Translations under genes and position numbers: made by a program
In this document: positions 38,005 through 50,939 of the stretch, piece after piece
How positions within the stretch are numbered: the first letter of the stretch is position 1
Layout of the letters: every line of letters begins with the position of its first letter
From: Parapristionchus giblindavisi
Lineage: Eukaryota > Nematoda > Chromadorea > Rhabditida > Diplogasteridae
Assembly: GCA_943737045.1 (NCBI GenBank)
Contig: CALSFV010000221.1
Location: forward strand, 248,001-312,000
DNA length: 64,000 nucleotides
Reading direction: 5' to 3'
The notes under the pieces: generated by a model
What the model was told of the DNA's origin: nothing
Database searches by the model: none
What the model saw: the letters and a program-made list of their open reading frames with translations, nothing else

Positions 38005-38023
38005 TGACAGATTGGACGGACCC
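38005..38023 (-). repeat. Right terminal inverted repeat of TIR element 1
   Basis: TGACAGATTGGACGGACCC is the exact reverse complement of 30680-30698 and is followed by the CAA target duplication. Confidence 0.93.
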
Positions 38024-41000
38024 CAAAAGAATACCTGACATGATAAATTTTCTGCTAGACCCAGCGTGTCATATACCAAACGAAAGAGCAAAAAATTCTG
38101 AGTATATTGCAACGTTCCATGTTGAACAACGGCTGCTCCAGCCGAATTAACAACATTGAACCATGCATTTTAGGCATTAAAGAATTCGTGACACGCCAAT
38201 ATTTTAGCGAAACTTATCGTGTCATACACCACGTGAAAGAGCAAAAAATTCTGAATAATCTACACTTCAGTTCATGTCAAACTGTAATCTTGTGTTGATT
38301 CCACAATGCCCAAAGTACAAAAGTAGCTTTCACTCTGATAAGACCAAAAGAATACCTGACATGATAAATTTTCTGCTAGACCCAGCGTGTCATATACCAA
38401 ACGAAAGAGCAAAAAATTCTGAGTATATTGCAACGTTCCATGTTGAACAACGGCTGCTCCAGCCGAATTAACAACATTGAACCATGCATTTTAGGCATTA
38501 AAGAATTCGTGACACGCCAATATTTTAGCGAAACTTATCGTGTCATACACCACGTGAACGAGCAAAAAAATTCTGAATAATCTACACTTCAGTTCATGTC
38601 AAGCTGTAATCTTGTGTTGATTCCACAATGCCCTAAGTACAAAAGTAGCTTTCACTCTGATAAGACCAAAAGAATACCTGGCATGAAAAATTTATCTGCT
38701 AGACCCAGCGTGTCATATAACAAACGAAAGAGCAAAAAATTCTGAGTATTTTGCAACGTTCCATGTTGAACAACGTCTGCTCCAGCCGAATTAACAACAT
38801 TGAACCATGCATTTTTGGCATTAAAGAATTCGTGACACGCCAATATTTTAGCGAAACTTATCGTGTCATACACCACGTGAAAGAGCAAAAAATTTTGAAT
38901 AATCTACACTTCAGTTCATGTCAAACTGTAATCTTGTGTTGATTCCACAATGCCCAAAGTACAAAAGTAGCTTTCACTCTGATAAGACCAAAAGAATACC
39001 TGACATGATAAATTTTCTGCTAGACCCAGCGTGTCATATACCAAACGAAAGAGCAAAAAATTCTGAGTATTTTGCAACGTTCCATGTTGAACAACGTCTG
39101 CTCCAGCCGAATTAACAACATTGAACCATGCATTTTTGGCATTAAAGAATTCGTGACACGCCAATATTTTAGCGAAACTTATCGTGTCATACACCACGTG
39201 AAAGAGCAAAAAATTCTGAATAATCTACACTTCAGTTCATGTCAAACTGTAATCTTGTGTTGATTCCACAATGCCCAAAGTACAAAAGTAGCTTTCACTC
39301 TGATAAGACCAAAAGAATACCTGACATGATAAATTTTCTGCTAGACCCAGCGTGTCATATACCAAACGAAAGAGCAAAAAATTCTGAGTATTTTGCAACG
39401 TTCCATGTTGAACAACGGCTGCTCCAGCCGAATTAACAACATTGAACCATGCATTTTAGGCATTAAAGAATTCGTGACACGCCAATATTTTAGCGAAACT
39501 TATCGTGTCATACACCACGTGAACGAGCAAAAAATTCTGAATAATCTACACTTCAGTTCATGTCAAACTGTAATCTTGTGTTGATTCCACAATGCCCAAA
39601 GTACAAAAGTAGCTTTCACTCTGATAAGACCAAAAGAATACCTGACATGATAAATTTTCTGCTAGACCCAGCGTGTCATATACCAAACGAAAGAGCAAAA
39701 AATTCTGAGTATTTTGCAACGTTCCATGTTGAACAACGTCTGCTCCAGCCGAATTAACAACATTGAACCATGCATTTTTGGCATTAAAGAATTCGTGACA
39801 CGCCAATATTTTAGCGAAACTTATCGTGTCATACACCACGTGAAAGAGCAAAAAATTCTGAATAATCTACACTTCAGTTCATGTCAAACTGTAATCTTGT
39901 GTTGATTCCACAATGCCCAAAGTACAAAAGTAGCTTTCACTCTGATAAGACCAAAAGAATACCTGACATGATAAATTTTCTGCTAGACCCAGCGTGTCAT
40001 ATACCAAACGAAAGAGCAAAAAATTCTGAGTATTTTGCAACGTTCCATGTTGAACAACGTCTGCTCCAGCCGAATTAACAACATTGAACCATGCATTTTT
40101 GGCATTAAAGAATTCGTGACACGCCAATATTTTAGCGAAACTTATCGTGTCATACACCACGTGAAAGAGCAAAAAATTCTGAATAATCTACACTTCAGTT
40201 CATGTCAAACTGTAATCTTGTGTTGATTCCACAATGCCCAAAGTACAAAAGTAGCTTTCACTCTGATAAGACCAAAAGAATACCTGACATGATAAATTTT
40301 CTGCTAGACCCAGCGTGTCATATACCAAACGAAAGAGCAAAAAATTCTGAGTATATTGCAACGTTCCATGTTGAACAACGGCTGCTCCAGCCGAATTAAC
40401 AACATTGAACCATGCATTTTAGGCATTAAAGAATTCGTGACACGCCAATATTTTAGCGAAACTTATCGTGTCATACACCACGTGAACGAGCAAAAAAATT
40501 CTGAATAATCTACACTTCAGTTCATGTCAAGCTGTAATCTTGTGTTGATTCCACAATGCCCTAAGTACAAAAGTAGCTTTCACTCTGATAAGACCAAAAG
40601 AATACCTGGCATGAAAAATTTATCTGCTAGACCCAGCGTGTCATATAACAAACGAAAGAGCAAAAAATTCTGAGTATTTTGCAACGTTCCATGTTGAACA
40701 ACGTCTGCTCCAGCCGAATTAACAACATTGAACCATGCATTTTTGGCATTAAAGAATTCGTGACACGCCAATATTTTAGCGAAACTTATCGTGTCATACA
40801 CCACGTGAAAGAGCAAAAAATTTTGAATAATCTACACTTCAGTTCATGTCAAACTGTAATCTTGTGTTGATTCCACAATGCCCAAAGTACAAAAGTAGCT
40901 TTCACTCTGATAAGACCAAAAGAATACCTGACATGATAAATTTTCTGCTAGACCCAGCGTGTCATATACCAAACGAAAGAGCAAAAAATTCTGAGTATTT

Positions 41001-44000
41001 TGCAACGTTCCATGTTGAACAACGTCTGCTCCAGCCGAATTAACAACATTGAACCATGCATTTTTGGCATTAAAGAATTCGTGACACGCCAATATTTTAG
41101 CGAAACTTATCGTGTCATACACCACGTGAAAGAGCAAAAAATTCTGAATAATCTACACTTCAGTTCATGTCAAACTGTAATCTTGTGTTGATTCCACAAT
41201 GCCCAAAGTACAAAAGTAGCTTTCACTCTGATAAGACCAAAAGAATACCTGACATGATAAATTTTCTGCTAGACCCAGCGTGTCATATACCAAACGAAAG
41301 AGCAAAAAATTCTGAGTATTTTGCAACGTTCCATGTTGAACAACGGCTGCTCCAGCCGAATTAACAACATTGAACCATGCATTTTAGGCATTAAAGAATT
41401 CGTGACACGCCAATATTTTAGCGAAACTTATCGTGTCATACACCACGTGAACGAGCAAAAAATTCTGAATAATCTACACTTCAGTTCATGTCAAACTGTA
41501 ATCTTGTGTTGATTCCACAATGCCCAAAGTACAAAAGTAGCTTTCACTCTGATAAGACCAAAAGAATACCTGACATGATAAATTTTCTGCTAGACCCAGC
41601 GTGTCATATACCAAACGAAAGAGCAAAAAATTCTGAGTATTTTGCAACGTTCCATGTTGAACAACGTCTGCTCCAGCCGAATTAACAACATTGAACCATG
41701 CATTTTTGGCATTAAAGAATTCGTGACACGCCAATATTTTAGCGAAACTTATCGTGTCATACACCACGTGAAAGAGCAAAAAATTCTGAATAATCTACAC
41801 TTCAGTTCATGTCAAACTGTAATCTTGTGTTGATTCCACAATGCCCAAAGTACAAAAGTAGCTTTCACTCTGATAAGACCAAAAGAATACCTGACATGAT
41901 AAATTTTCTGCTAGACCCAGCGTGTCATATACCAAACGAAAGAGCAAAAAATTCTGAGTATTTTGCAACGTTCCATGTTGAACAACGTCTGCTCCAGCCG
42001 AATTAACAACATTGAACCATGCATTTTTGGCATTAAAGAATTCGTGACACGCCAATATTTTAGCGAAACTTATCGTGTCATACACCACGTGAAAGAGCAA
42101 AAAATTCTGAATAATCTACACTTCAGTTCATGTCAAACTGTAATCTTGTGTTGATTCCACAATGCCCAAAGTACAAAAGTAGCTTTCACTCTGATAAGAC
42201 CAAAAGAATACCTGACATGAAAAATTTTCTGCTAGACCCAGCGTGTCATATACCAAACGAAAGAGCAAAAAATTCTGAGTATTTTGCAACGTTCCATGTT
42301 GAACAACGGCTGCTCCAGCCGAATTAACAACATTGAACCATGCATTTTTGGCATTACAGAATTCGTGACACGCCAATATTTTAGCGAAACTTATCGTGTC
42401 ATACACCACGTGAAAGAGCAAAACATTCTGAATAATCTACACTTCAGTTCATGTCAAACTGTAATCTTGTGTTGATTCCACAATGCCCAAAGTACAAAAG
42501 TAGCTTTCACTCTGATAAGACCAAAAGAATACCTGACATGATAAATTTTCTGCTAGACCCAGCGTGTCATATACCAAACGAAAGAGCAAAAAATTCTGAG
42601 TATTTTGCAACGTTCCATGTTGAACAACGTCTGCTCCAGCCGAATTAACAACATTGAACCATGCATTTTTGGCATTAAAGAATTCGTGACACGCCAATAT
42701 TTTAGCGAAACTTATCGTGTCATACACCACGTGAAAGAGCAAAAAATTCTGAATAATCTACACTTCAGTTCATGTCAAACTGTAATCTTGTGTTGATTCC
42801 ACAATGCCCAAAGTACAAAAGTAGCTTTCACTCTGATAAGACCAAACGAATACCTGACATGATAAATTTTCTGCTAGACCCAGCGTGTCATATACCAAAC
42901 GAAAGAGCAAAAAATTCTGAGTATTTTGCAACGTTCCATGTTGAACAACGGCTGCTCCAGCCGAATTAACAACATTGAACCATGCATTTTAGGCATTAAA
43001 GAATTCGTGACACGCCAATATTTTAGCGAAACTTATCGTGTCATACACCACGTGAACGAGCAAAAAATTCTGAATAATCTACACTTCAGTTCATGTCAAG
43101 CTGTAATCTTGTGTTGATTCCACAATGCCCTAAGTACAAAAGTAGCTTTCACTCTGATAAGACCAAAAGAATACCTGACATGAAAAATTTTCTGCTAGAC
43201 CCAGCATGTCATATACCAAACGAAAGAGCAAAAAATTCTGAGTATTTTGCAACGTTCCATGTTGAACAACGGCCGCTCTAGCCGAATTAACAACATTGAA
43301 CCATGCATTTTTGGCATTAAAGAATTCGTGACACGCCAATATTTTAGCGAAACTTATCGTGTCATACACCACGTGAAAGAGCAAAAAATTTTGAATAATC
43401 TACACTTCAGTTCATGTCAAACTGTAATCTTGTGTTGATTCCACAATGCCCAAAGTACAAAAGTAGCTTTCACTCCGATAAGAACAAAAGAATACCTGGC
43501 ATGAAAAATTTATCTGCTAGACCCAGCGTGTCATATACCAAACGAAAGAACAAAAAATTCTGAGTATTTTGCAACGTTCCATGTTGAACAACGGCTGCTC
43601 CAGCCGAATTAACAACATTGAACCATGCATTTTTGGCATTAAAGAATTCGTGACACGCCAATATTTTAGCGAAACTTATCGTGTCATACACCACGTGAAC
43701 GAGCAAAAAATTCTGAATAATCTACACTTCAGTTCATGTCAAGCTGTAATCTTGTGTTGATTCCACAATGCCCTAAGTACAAAAGTAGCTTTCACTCTGA
43801 TAAGACCAAAAGAATACCTGACATGAAAAATTTTCTGCTAGACCCAGCATGTCATATACCAAACGAAAGAGCAAAAAATTCTGAGTATTTTGCAACGTTC
43901 CATGTTGAACAACGGCCGCTCTAGCCGAATTAACAACATTGAACCATGCATTTTTGGCATTAAAGAATTCGTGACACGCCAATATTTTAGCGAAACTTAT

Positions 44001-47000
44001 CGTGTCATACACCACGTGAAAGAGCAAAAAATTTTGAATAATCTACACTTCTGTTCATGTCAAACTGTAATCTTGTGTTGATTCCACAATGCCCAAAGTA
44101 CAAAAGTAGCTTTCACTCCGATAAGAACAAAAGAATACCTGGCATGAAAAATTTATCTGCTAGACCCAGCGTGTCATATACCAAACGAAAGAACAAAAAA
44201 TTCTGAGTATTTTACAACGTTCCATGTTGAACAACGGCTGCTCCAGCCGAATTAACAACATTGAACCATGCATTTTAGGCATTAAAGAATTCGTGACACG
44301 CCAATATTTTAGCGAAACTTATCGTGTCATACACCACGTGAACGAGCAAAAAATTCTGAATAATCTACACTTCAGTTCATGTCAAGCTGTAATCTTGTGT
44401 TGATTCCACAATGCCCTAAGTACAAAAGTAGCTTTCACTCTGATAAGACCAAAAGAATACCTGACATGAAAAATTTTCTGCTAGACCCAGCATGTCATAT
44501 ACCAAACGAAAGAGCAAAAAATTCTGAGTATTTTGCAACGTTCCATGTTGAACAACGGCCGCTCTAGCCGAATTAACAACATTGAACCATGCATTTTTGG
44601 CATTAAAGAATTCGTGACACGCCAATATTTTAGCGAAACTTATCGTGTCATACACCACGTGAAAGAGCAAAAAATTTTGAATAATCTACACTTCAGTTCA
44701 TGTCAAACTGTAATCTTGTGTTGATTCCACAATGCCCAAAGTACAAAAGTAGCTTTCACTCCGATAAGAACAAAAGAATACCTGGCATGAAAAATTTATC
44801 TGCTAGACCCAGCGTGTCATATACCAAACGAAAGAACAAAAAATTCTGAGTATTTTGCAACGTTCCATGTTGAACAACGGCTGCTCCAGCCGAATTAACA
44901 ACATTGAACCATGCATTTTTGGCATTAAAGAATTCGTGACACGCCAATATTTTAGCGAAACTTATCGTGTCATACACCACGTGAACGAGCAAAAAATTCT
45001 GAATAATCTACACTTCAGTTCATGTCAAGCTGTAATCTTGTGTTGATTCCACAATGCCCTAAGTACAAAAGTAGCTTTCACTCTGATAAGACCAAAAGAA
45101 TACCTGACATGAAAAATTTTCTGCTAGACCCAGCATGTCATATACCAAACGAAAGAGCAAAAAATTCTGAGTATTTTGCAACGTTCCATGTTGAACAACG
45201 GCCGCTCTAGCCGAATTAACAACATTGAACCATGCATTTTTGGCATTAAAGAATTCGTGACACGCCAATATTTTAGCGAAACTTATCGTGTCATACACCA
45301 CGTGAAAGAGCAAAAAATTTTGAATAATCTACACTTCTGTTCATGTCAAACTGTAATCTTGTGTTGATTCCACAATGCCCAAAGTACAAAAGTAGCTTTC
45401 ACTCCGATAAGAACAAAAGAATACCTGGCATGAAAAATTTATCTGCTAGACCCAGCGTGTCATATACCAAACGAAAGAACAAAAAATTCTGAGTATTTTA
45501 CAACGTTCCATGTTGAACAACGGCTGCTCCAGCCGAATTAACAACATTGAACCATGCATTTTTGGCATTAAAGAATTCGTGACACGCCAATATTTTAGCG
45601 AAACTTATCGTGTCATACACCACGTGAAAGAGCAAAAAATTTTGAATAATCTACACTTCAGTTCATGTCAAACTGTAATCTTGTGTTGATTCCACAATGC
45701 CTAAAGTACAAAAGTAGCTTTCACTCCGATAAGAACAAAAGAATACCTGACATGAAAACTTTTCTGCTAGACCCAGCGTGTCATATACCAAACGAAAGAG
45801 CAAAAAATTCTGAGTATTTTGCAACGTTCCATGTTGAACAACGGCTGCTCCAGCCGAATTAACAACATTGAACCATGCATTTTTGGCATTAAAGAATTCG
45901 TGACACGCCAATATTTTAGCGAAACTTATCGTGTCATACAACACATGAAAGAGCAAAAAATTCTGAATAATTTACACTTCAGTTCATGTCAAACTGTAAT
46001 CTTGTGTTGATTCCACAATGCCCAAAGTACAAAAGTAGCTTTCACTCTGATAAGACCAAAAGAATACCTGACATGAAAAATTTTCTGCTAGACCCAGCGT
46101 GTCATATACCAAACGAAAGAGCAAAAAATTCTGAGTATTTTGCAACGTTCCATGTTGAACAACGGCTGCTCCAGCCGAATTAACAACATTGAACCATGCA
46201 TTTTTGGCATTAAAGAATTCGTGACACGCCAATATTTTAGCGAAACTTATCGTGTCATACACCACGTGAAAGAGCAAAACATTCTGAATAATCTACACTT
46301 CAGTTCATGTCAAACTGTAATCTTGTGTTGATTCCACAATGCCCAAAGTACAAAAGTAGCTTTCACTCCGATAAGAACAAAAGAATACCTGACATGAAAA
46401 CTTTTCTGCTAGACCCAGCGTGTCATATACCAAACGAAAGAGCAAAAAATTCTGAGTATTTTGCAACGTTCCATGTTGAACAACGGCTGCTCCAGCCGAA
46501 TTAACAACATTGAACCATGCATTTTTGGCATTAAAGAATTCGTGACACGCCAATATTTTAGCGAAACTTATCGTGTCATACACCACATGAAAGAGCAAAA
46601 AATTCTGAATAATTTACACTTCAGTTCATGTCAAACTGTAATCTTGTGTTGATTCCACAATGCCCAAAGTACAAAAGTAGCTTTCACTCTGATAAGACCA
46701 AAAGAATACCTGACATGAAAAATTTTCTGCTAGACCCAGCGTGTCATATACCAAACGAAAGAGCAAAAAATTCTGAGTATTTTGCAACGTTCCATGTTGA
46801 ACAACGGCTGCTCCAGCCGAATTAACAACATTGAACCATGCATTTTTGGCATTAAAGAATTCGTGACACGCCAATATTTTAGCGAAACTTATCGTGTCAT
46901 ACACCACGTGAAAGAGCAAAACATTCTGAATAATCTACACTTCAGTTCATGTCAAACTGTAATCTTGTGTTGATTCCACAATGCCCAAAGTACAAAAGTA

Positions 47001-48638
47001 GCTTTCACTCCGATAAGAACAAAAGAATACCTGACATGAAAAATTTTCTGCTAGACCCAGCGTGTGATATACCAAACGAAAGAGCAAAAAATTCTGAGTA
47101 TTTTGCAACGTTCCATGTTGAACAACGGCCGCTCCAGCCGAATTAACAACATTGAACCATGCATTTTTGGCATTAAAGAATTCGTGACACGCCAATATTT
47201 TAGCGAAACTTATCGTGTCATACACCACGTGAAAGAGCAAAAAATTTTGAATAATATACACTTCAGTTCATGTCAAACTGTAATCTTGTGTTGATTCCAC
47301 AATGCCCAAAGTACAAAAGTAGCTTTCACTCCGATAAGAACAAAAGAATACCTGGCATGAAAAATTTATCTGCTAGACCCAGCGTGTCATATACCAAACA
47401 AAAGAACAAAAAATTCTGAGTATTTTGCAACGTTCCATGTTGAACAACGGCTGCTCCAGCCGAATTAACAATATTGAACCATGCATTTTTGGCATTAAAG
47501 AATTCGTGACACGCCAATATTTTAGCGAAACTTATCGTGTCATACACCACGTGAAAGAGCAAAAAATTTTGAATAATCTACACTTCAGTTCATGTCAAAC
47601 TGTAATCTTGTGTTGATTCCACAATGCCTAAAGTACAAAAGTAGCTTTCACTCCGATAAGAACAAAAGAATACCTGACATGAAAACTTTTCTGCTAGACC
47701 CAGCGTGTCATATACCAAACGAAAGAGCAAAAAATTCTGAGTATTTTGCAACGTTCCATGTTGAACAACGGCTGCTCCAGCCGAATTAACAACATTGAAC
47801 CATGCATTTTTGGCATTAAAGAATTCGTGACACGCCATTATTTTAGCGAAACTTATCGTGTCATACACCACGTGAAAGAGCAAAAAATTCTGAATAATTT
47901 ACACTTCAGTTCATGTCAAACTGTAATCTTGTGTTGATTCCACAATACCCAAAGTACAAAAGTAGCTTTCACTCCGATAAGAACAAAAGAATACCTGGCA
48001 TGAAAAATTTATCTGCTAGACCCAGCGTGTCATATACCAAACGAAAGAACAAAAAATTCTGAGTATTTTGCAACGTTCCATGTTGAACAACGGCTGCTCC
48101 AGCCGAATTAACAATATTGAACCATGCATTTTTGGCATTAAAGAATTCGTGACACGCCAATATTTTAGCGAAACTTATCGTGTCATACACCACGTGAAAG
48201 AGCAAAAAATTTTGAATAATCTACACTTCAGTTCATGTCAAACTGTAATCTTGTGTTGATTCCACAATGCCTAAAGTACAAAAGTAGCTTTCACTCCGAT
48301 AAGAACAAAAGAATACCTGGCATGAAAAATTTATCTGCTAGACCCAGCGTGTCATATACCAAACGAAAGAACAAAAAATTCTGAGTATTTTGCAACGTTC
48401 CATGTTGAACAACGGCTGCTCCAGCCGAATTAACAACATTGAACCATGCATTTTTGGCATTAAAGAATTCGTGACACGCCAATATTTTAGCGAAACTTAT
48501 CGTGTCATACACCACGTGAAAGAGCAAAAAATTTTGAATAATCTACACTTCAGTTCATGTCAAACTGTAATCTTGTGTTGATTCCACAATGCCTAAAGTA
48601 CAAAAGTAGCTTTCACTCCGATAAGAACAAAAGAATAC
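38024..48638 (+). repeat. Satellite array block 2
   Basis: About 33 monomers continue in the same orientation and phase as block 1 after the TIR element. Local higher-order repeats are clear. 38274-40201 and 40202-42129 are two tandem copies of a 1,928-bp six-monomer unit, both with the private changes CATATAACAAACG and ACAACGTCTGCTCC. From about 43093 to 45375, 643-bp dimers repeat, marked by CCCAGCATGTC plus GCCGCTCTAGCC. The last part shifts to variants with GAAAGAACAAAAAATT and GCCTAAAGTAC, which dominate block 3. Confidence 0.97.
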
Positions 48639-48653
48639 CTGCCGCCGTACCAA

Positions 48654-48824
48654 ATAGGTCGACCCCTTTTTTTAGTCTGCCTTTTTTGTGTCAATCGATA
48701 TTTGAGAAGGGAAGACGTTTATTTACGTAGATCAAAGGGGAAGATGGAACCAATGGGAAGTGGTTGGAAAGTAAAAAGAGACCTGCAACGCCATGAGCGA
48801 GATGGAGATAGAAGAGGTGCGAGT

Positions 48825-48865
<41 letters not shown>

Positions 48866-49124
48866 ATACTTTAGCTCGGTTGTTCATCGTAGAATATGTA
48901 TAATAAGAAGGATATAGGTGACGATCATCTACGACGACGATTTCAGACGAAAGTGATAAAACTGGACAAAGTAAGGAAAATGAGTGAAAAAGAACACAAG
49001 GATGGGAAAGTAAATATAAATAAACAAAAAACATACATGAAACCACGAAAACAATACAGATGGAATTTGAAATTATGTACGAAAATATGGATAAGCATAG
49101 TTAATGGGCTAGATTGGTTTCCAA
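48654..49124. other. Left part of TIR element 2: low complexity and no recognised gene
   Basis: A (GA)n run lies at about 48829-48862. An open minus-strand frame (48943-49221) overlaps the end of the tandem-exon candidate in a different phase, and an open plus-strand frame lies at 48896-49162. Neither resembles a known protein. Confidence 0.4.
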
Positions 49125-50939
49125 TCATAAAGATGTTCCTATTCTCTCCTTCATTCCTCTGAGGCAGCGCAGACCATCCTTCCATCCGAGAAACGAGATA
49201 TCTGAAAATGGAGATGATCATTGAAATGAATCAAAGCGAATTCATATCATAACACATGAATAGGGTATGAATAGATGATCTTACCAATGGGGTCCTTGAT
49301 TGCTCTAGGAGGCAGAGTAGACCATCCTTCCGTCACGAGAAACGAGATATCTGAAAATGGAGATGATCATTGAAATGAATCAAAGCGAATTCATATCATA
49401 ACACATGAATAGGGTATGAATAGATGATCTTACCAATGGGGTCCTTGATTGCTCTAGGAGGCAGAGTAGACCATCCTTCCGTCACGAGAAACGAGATATC
49501 TGAAAATGGAGATGATCATTGAAATGAATCAAAGCGAATTCATATCATAACACATGAATAGGGTATGAATAGATGATCTTACCAATGGGGTCCTTGATTG
49601 CTCTAGGAGGCAGAGTAGACCATCCTTCCGTCACGAGAAACGAGATATCTGAAAATGGAGATGATCATTGAAATGAATCAAAGCGAATTCATATCATAAC
49701 ACATGAATAGGGTATGAATAGATGATCTTACCAATGGGGTCCTTGATTGCTCTAGGAGGCAGAGTAGACCATCCTTCCGTCACGAGAAACGAGATATCTG
49801 AAAATGGAGATGATCATTGAAATGAATCAAAGCGAATTCATATCATAACACATGAATAGGGTATGAATAGATGATCTTACCAATGGGGTCCTTGATTGCT
49901 CTAGGAGGCAGAGTAGACCATCCTTCCGTCACGAGAAACGAGATATCTGAAAATGGAGATGATCATTGAAATGAATCAAAGCGAATTCATATCATAACAC
50001 ATGAATAGGGTATGAATAGATGATCTTACCAATGGGGTCCTTGATTGCTCTAGGAGGCAGAGTAGACCATCCTTCCGTCACGAGAAACGAGATATCTGAA
50101 AATGGAGATGATCATTGAAATGAATCAAAGCGAATTCATATCATAACACATGAATAGGGTATGAATAGATGATCTTACCAATGGGGTCCTTGATTGCTCT
50201 AGGAGGCAGAGTAGACCATCCTTCCGTCACGAGAAACGAGATATCTGAAAATGGAGATGATCATTGAAATGAATCAAAGCGAATTCATATCATAACACAT
50301 GAATAGGGTATGAATAGATGATCTTACCAATGGGGTCCTTGATTGCTCTAGGAGGCAGAGTAGACCATCCTTCCGTCACGAGAAACGAGATATCTGAAAA
50401 TGGAGATGATCATTGAAATGAATCAAAGCGAATTCATATCATAACACATGAATAGGGTATGAATAGATGATCTTACCAATGGGGTCCTTGATTGCTCTAG
50501 GAGGCAGAGTAGACCATCCTTCCGTCACGAGAAACGAGATATCTGAAAATGGAGATGATCATTGAAATGAATCAAAGCGAATTCATATCATAACACATGA
50601 ATAGGGTATGAATAGATGATCTTACCAATGGGGTCCTTGATTGCTCTAGGAGGCAGAGTAGACCATCCTTCCGTCACGAGAAACGAGATATCTGAAAATG
50701 GAGATGATCATTGAAATGAATCAAAGCGAATTCATATCATAACACATGAATAGGGTATGAATAGATGATCTTACCAATGGGGTCCTTGATTGCTCTAGGA
50801 GGCAGAGTAGACCATCCTTCCGTCACGAGAAACGAGATATCTGAAAATGGAGATGATCATTGAAATGAATCAAAGCGAATTCATATCATAACATATCAAT
50901 AGGGTATGAATAGATTATCTCACCATTAACTACTTCCAT
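49125..50939 (-). CDS. Candidate gene of thirteen exons, eleven of them tandem copies of a 66-bp exon
   Basis: Minus strand. Exon 1 is 50939-50924 (ATG GAA GTA GTT AAT G), then a GTGAG donor. Exons 2-12 are 66 bp each, starting at 50840 and repeating every 149 bp down to 49350-49285. Each is preceded by CCATTTTCAG and followed by GTAAGATC, except that exon 1 uses GTGAGATA. All twelve introns are exactly 83 bp. Exon 13 (49201-49125) is a diverged copy ending in TGA. Each 66-bp exon encodes 22 residues in one phase, beginning DISFLVTEGW and ending RAIKDPI; the other two phases contain stops. The sum is 819 bp, 272 codons plus stop. The exon-1 donor falls exactly on the 149-bp register. The eleven units look identical, so the frame is effectively tested only once, and expression is unknown. 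The family is not recognised. It may instead be a minisatellite that happened to amplify one captured exon-intron unit. Confidence 0.42.
49136..50931. repeat. 149-bp tandem repeat array, about 12 units
   Basis: The landmark GTCCTTGATTGCTCTAGG recurs at 49292, 49441, 49590, 49739, 49888, 50037, 50186, 50335, 50484, 50633 and 50782, exactly 149 bp apart. The eleven central units appear identical by eye; the two ends are diverged half-units. Homogeneity points to recent amplification. Confidence 0.96.

Larger units (their letters stand above)
30680..38023. mobile_element. Non-autonomous TIR DNA transposon (7,344 bp) carrying host gene fragments
   Basis: The segment interrupts a type B satellite monomer. 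It begins GGGTCCGTCCAATCTGTCA (30680-30698) and ends with the exact reverse complement (38005-38023). The flanks are CAA (30677-30679) and CAA (38024-38026). Removing the insert and one CAA restores the normal monomer sequence GATAAGACCAAAAGAATACC. This is direct evidence for a cut-and-paste style insertion with a 3-bp duplication. Subterminal regions are rich in GAAAGTTGC/GCAACTTTC motifs in both orientations. No transposase frame is recognised, so movement would need an enzyme supplied elsewhere. The interior holds minus-strand topoisomerase II and GMPPB pieces with introns, plus a large inverted repeat. A 3-bp duplication occurs in several superfamilies (Harbinger-like, CMC-like, Zator-like); the superfamily is not assigned. 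Confidence 0.88.

Noticed and set aside
48896..49162. 88-codon plus-strand frame in TIR element 2
   Set aside because: Lysine-rich composition matches the local AT/GA bias, no family is recognised, and its end overlaps the terminal exon of the minus-strand candidate.
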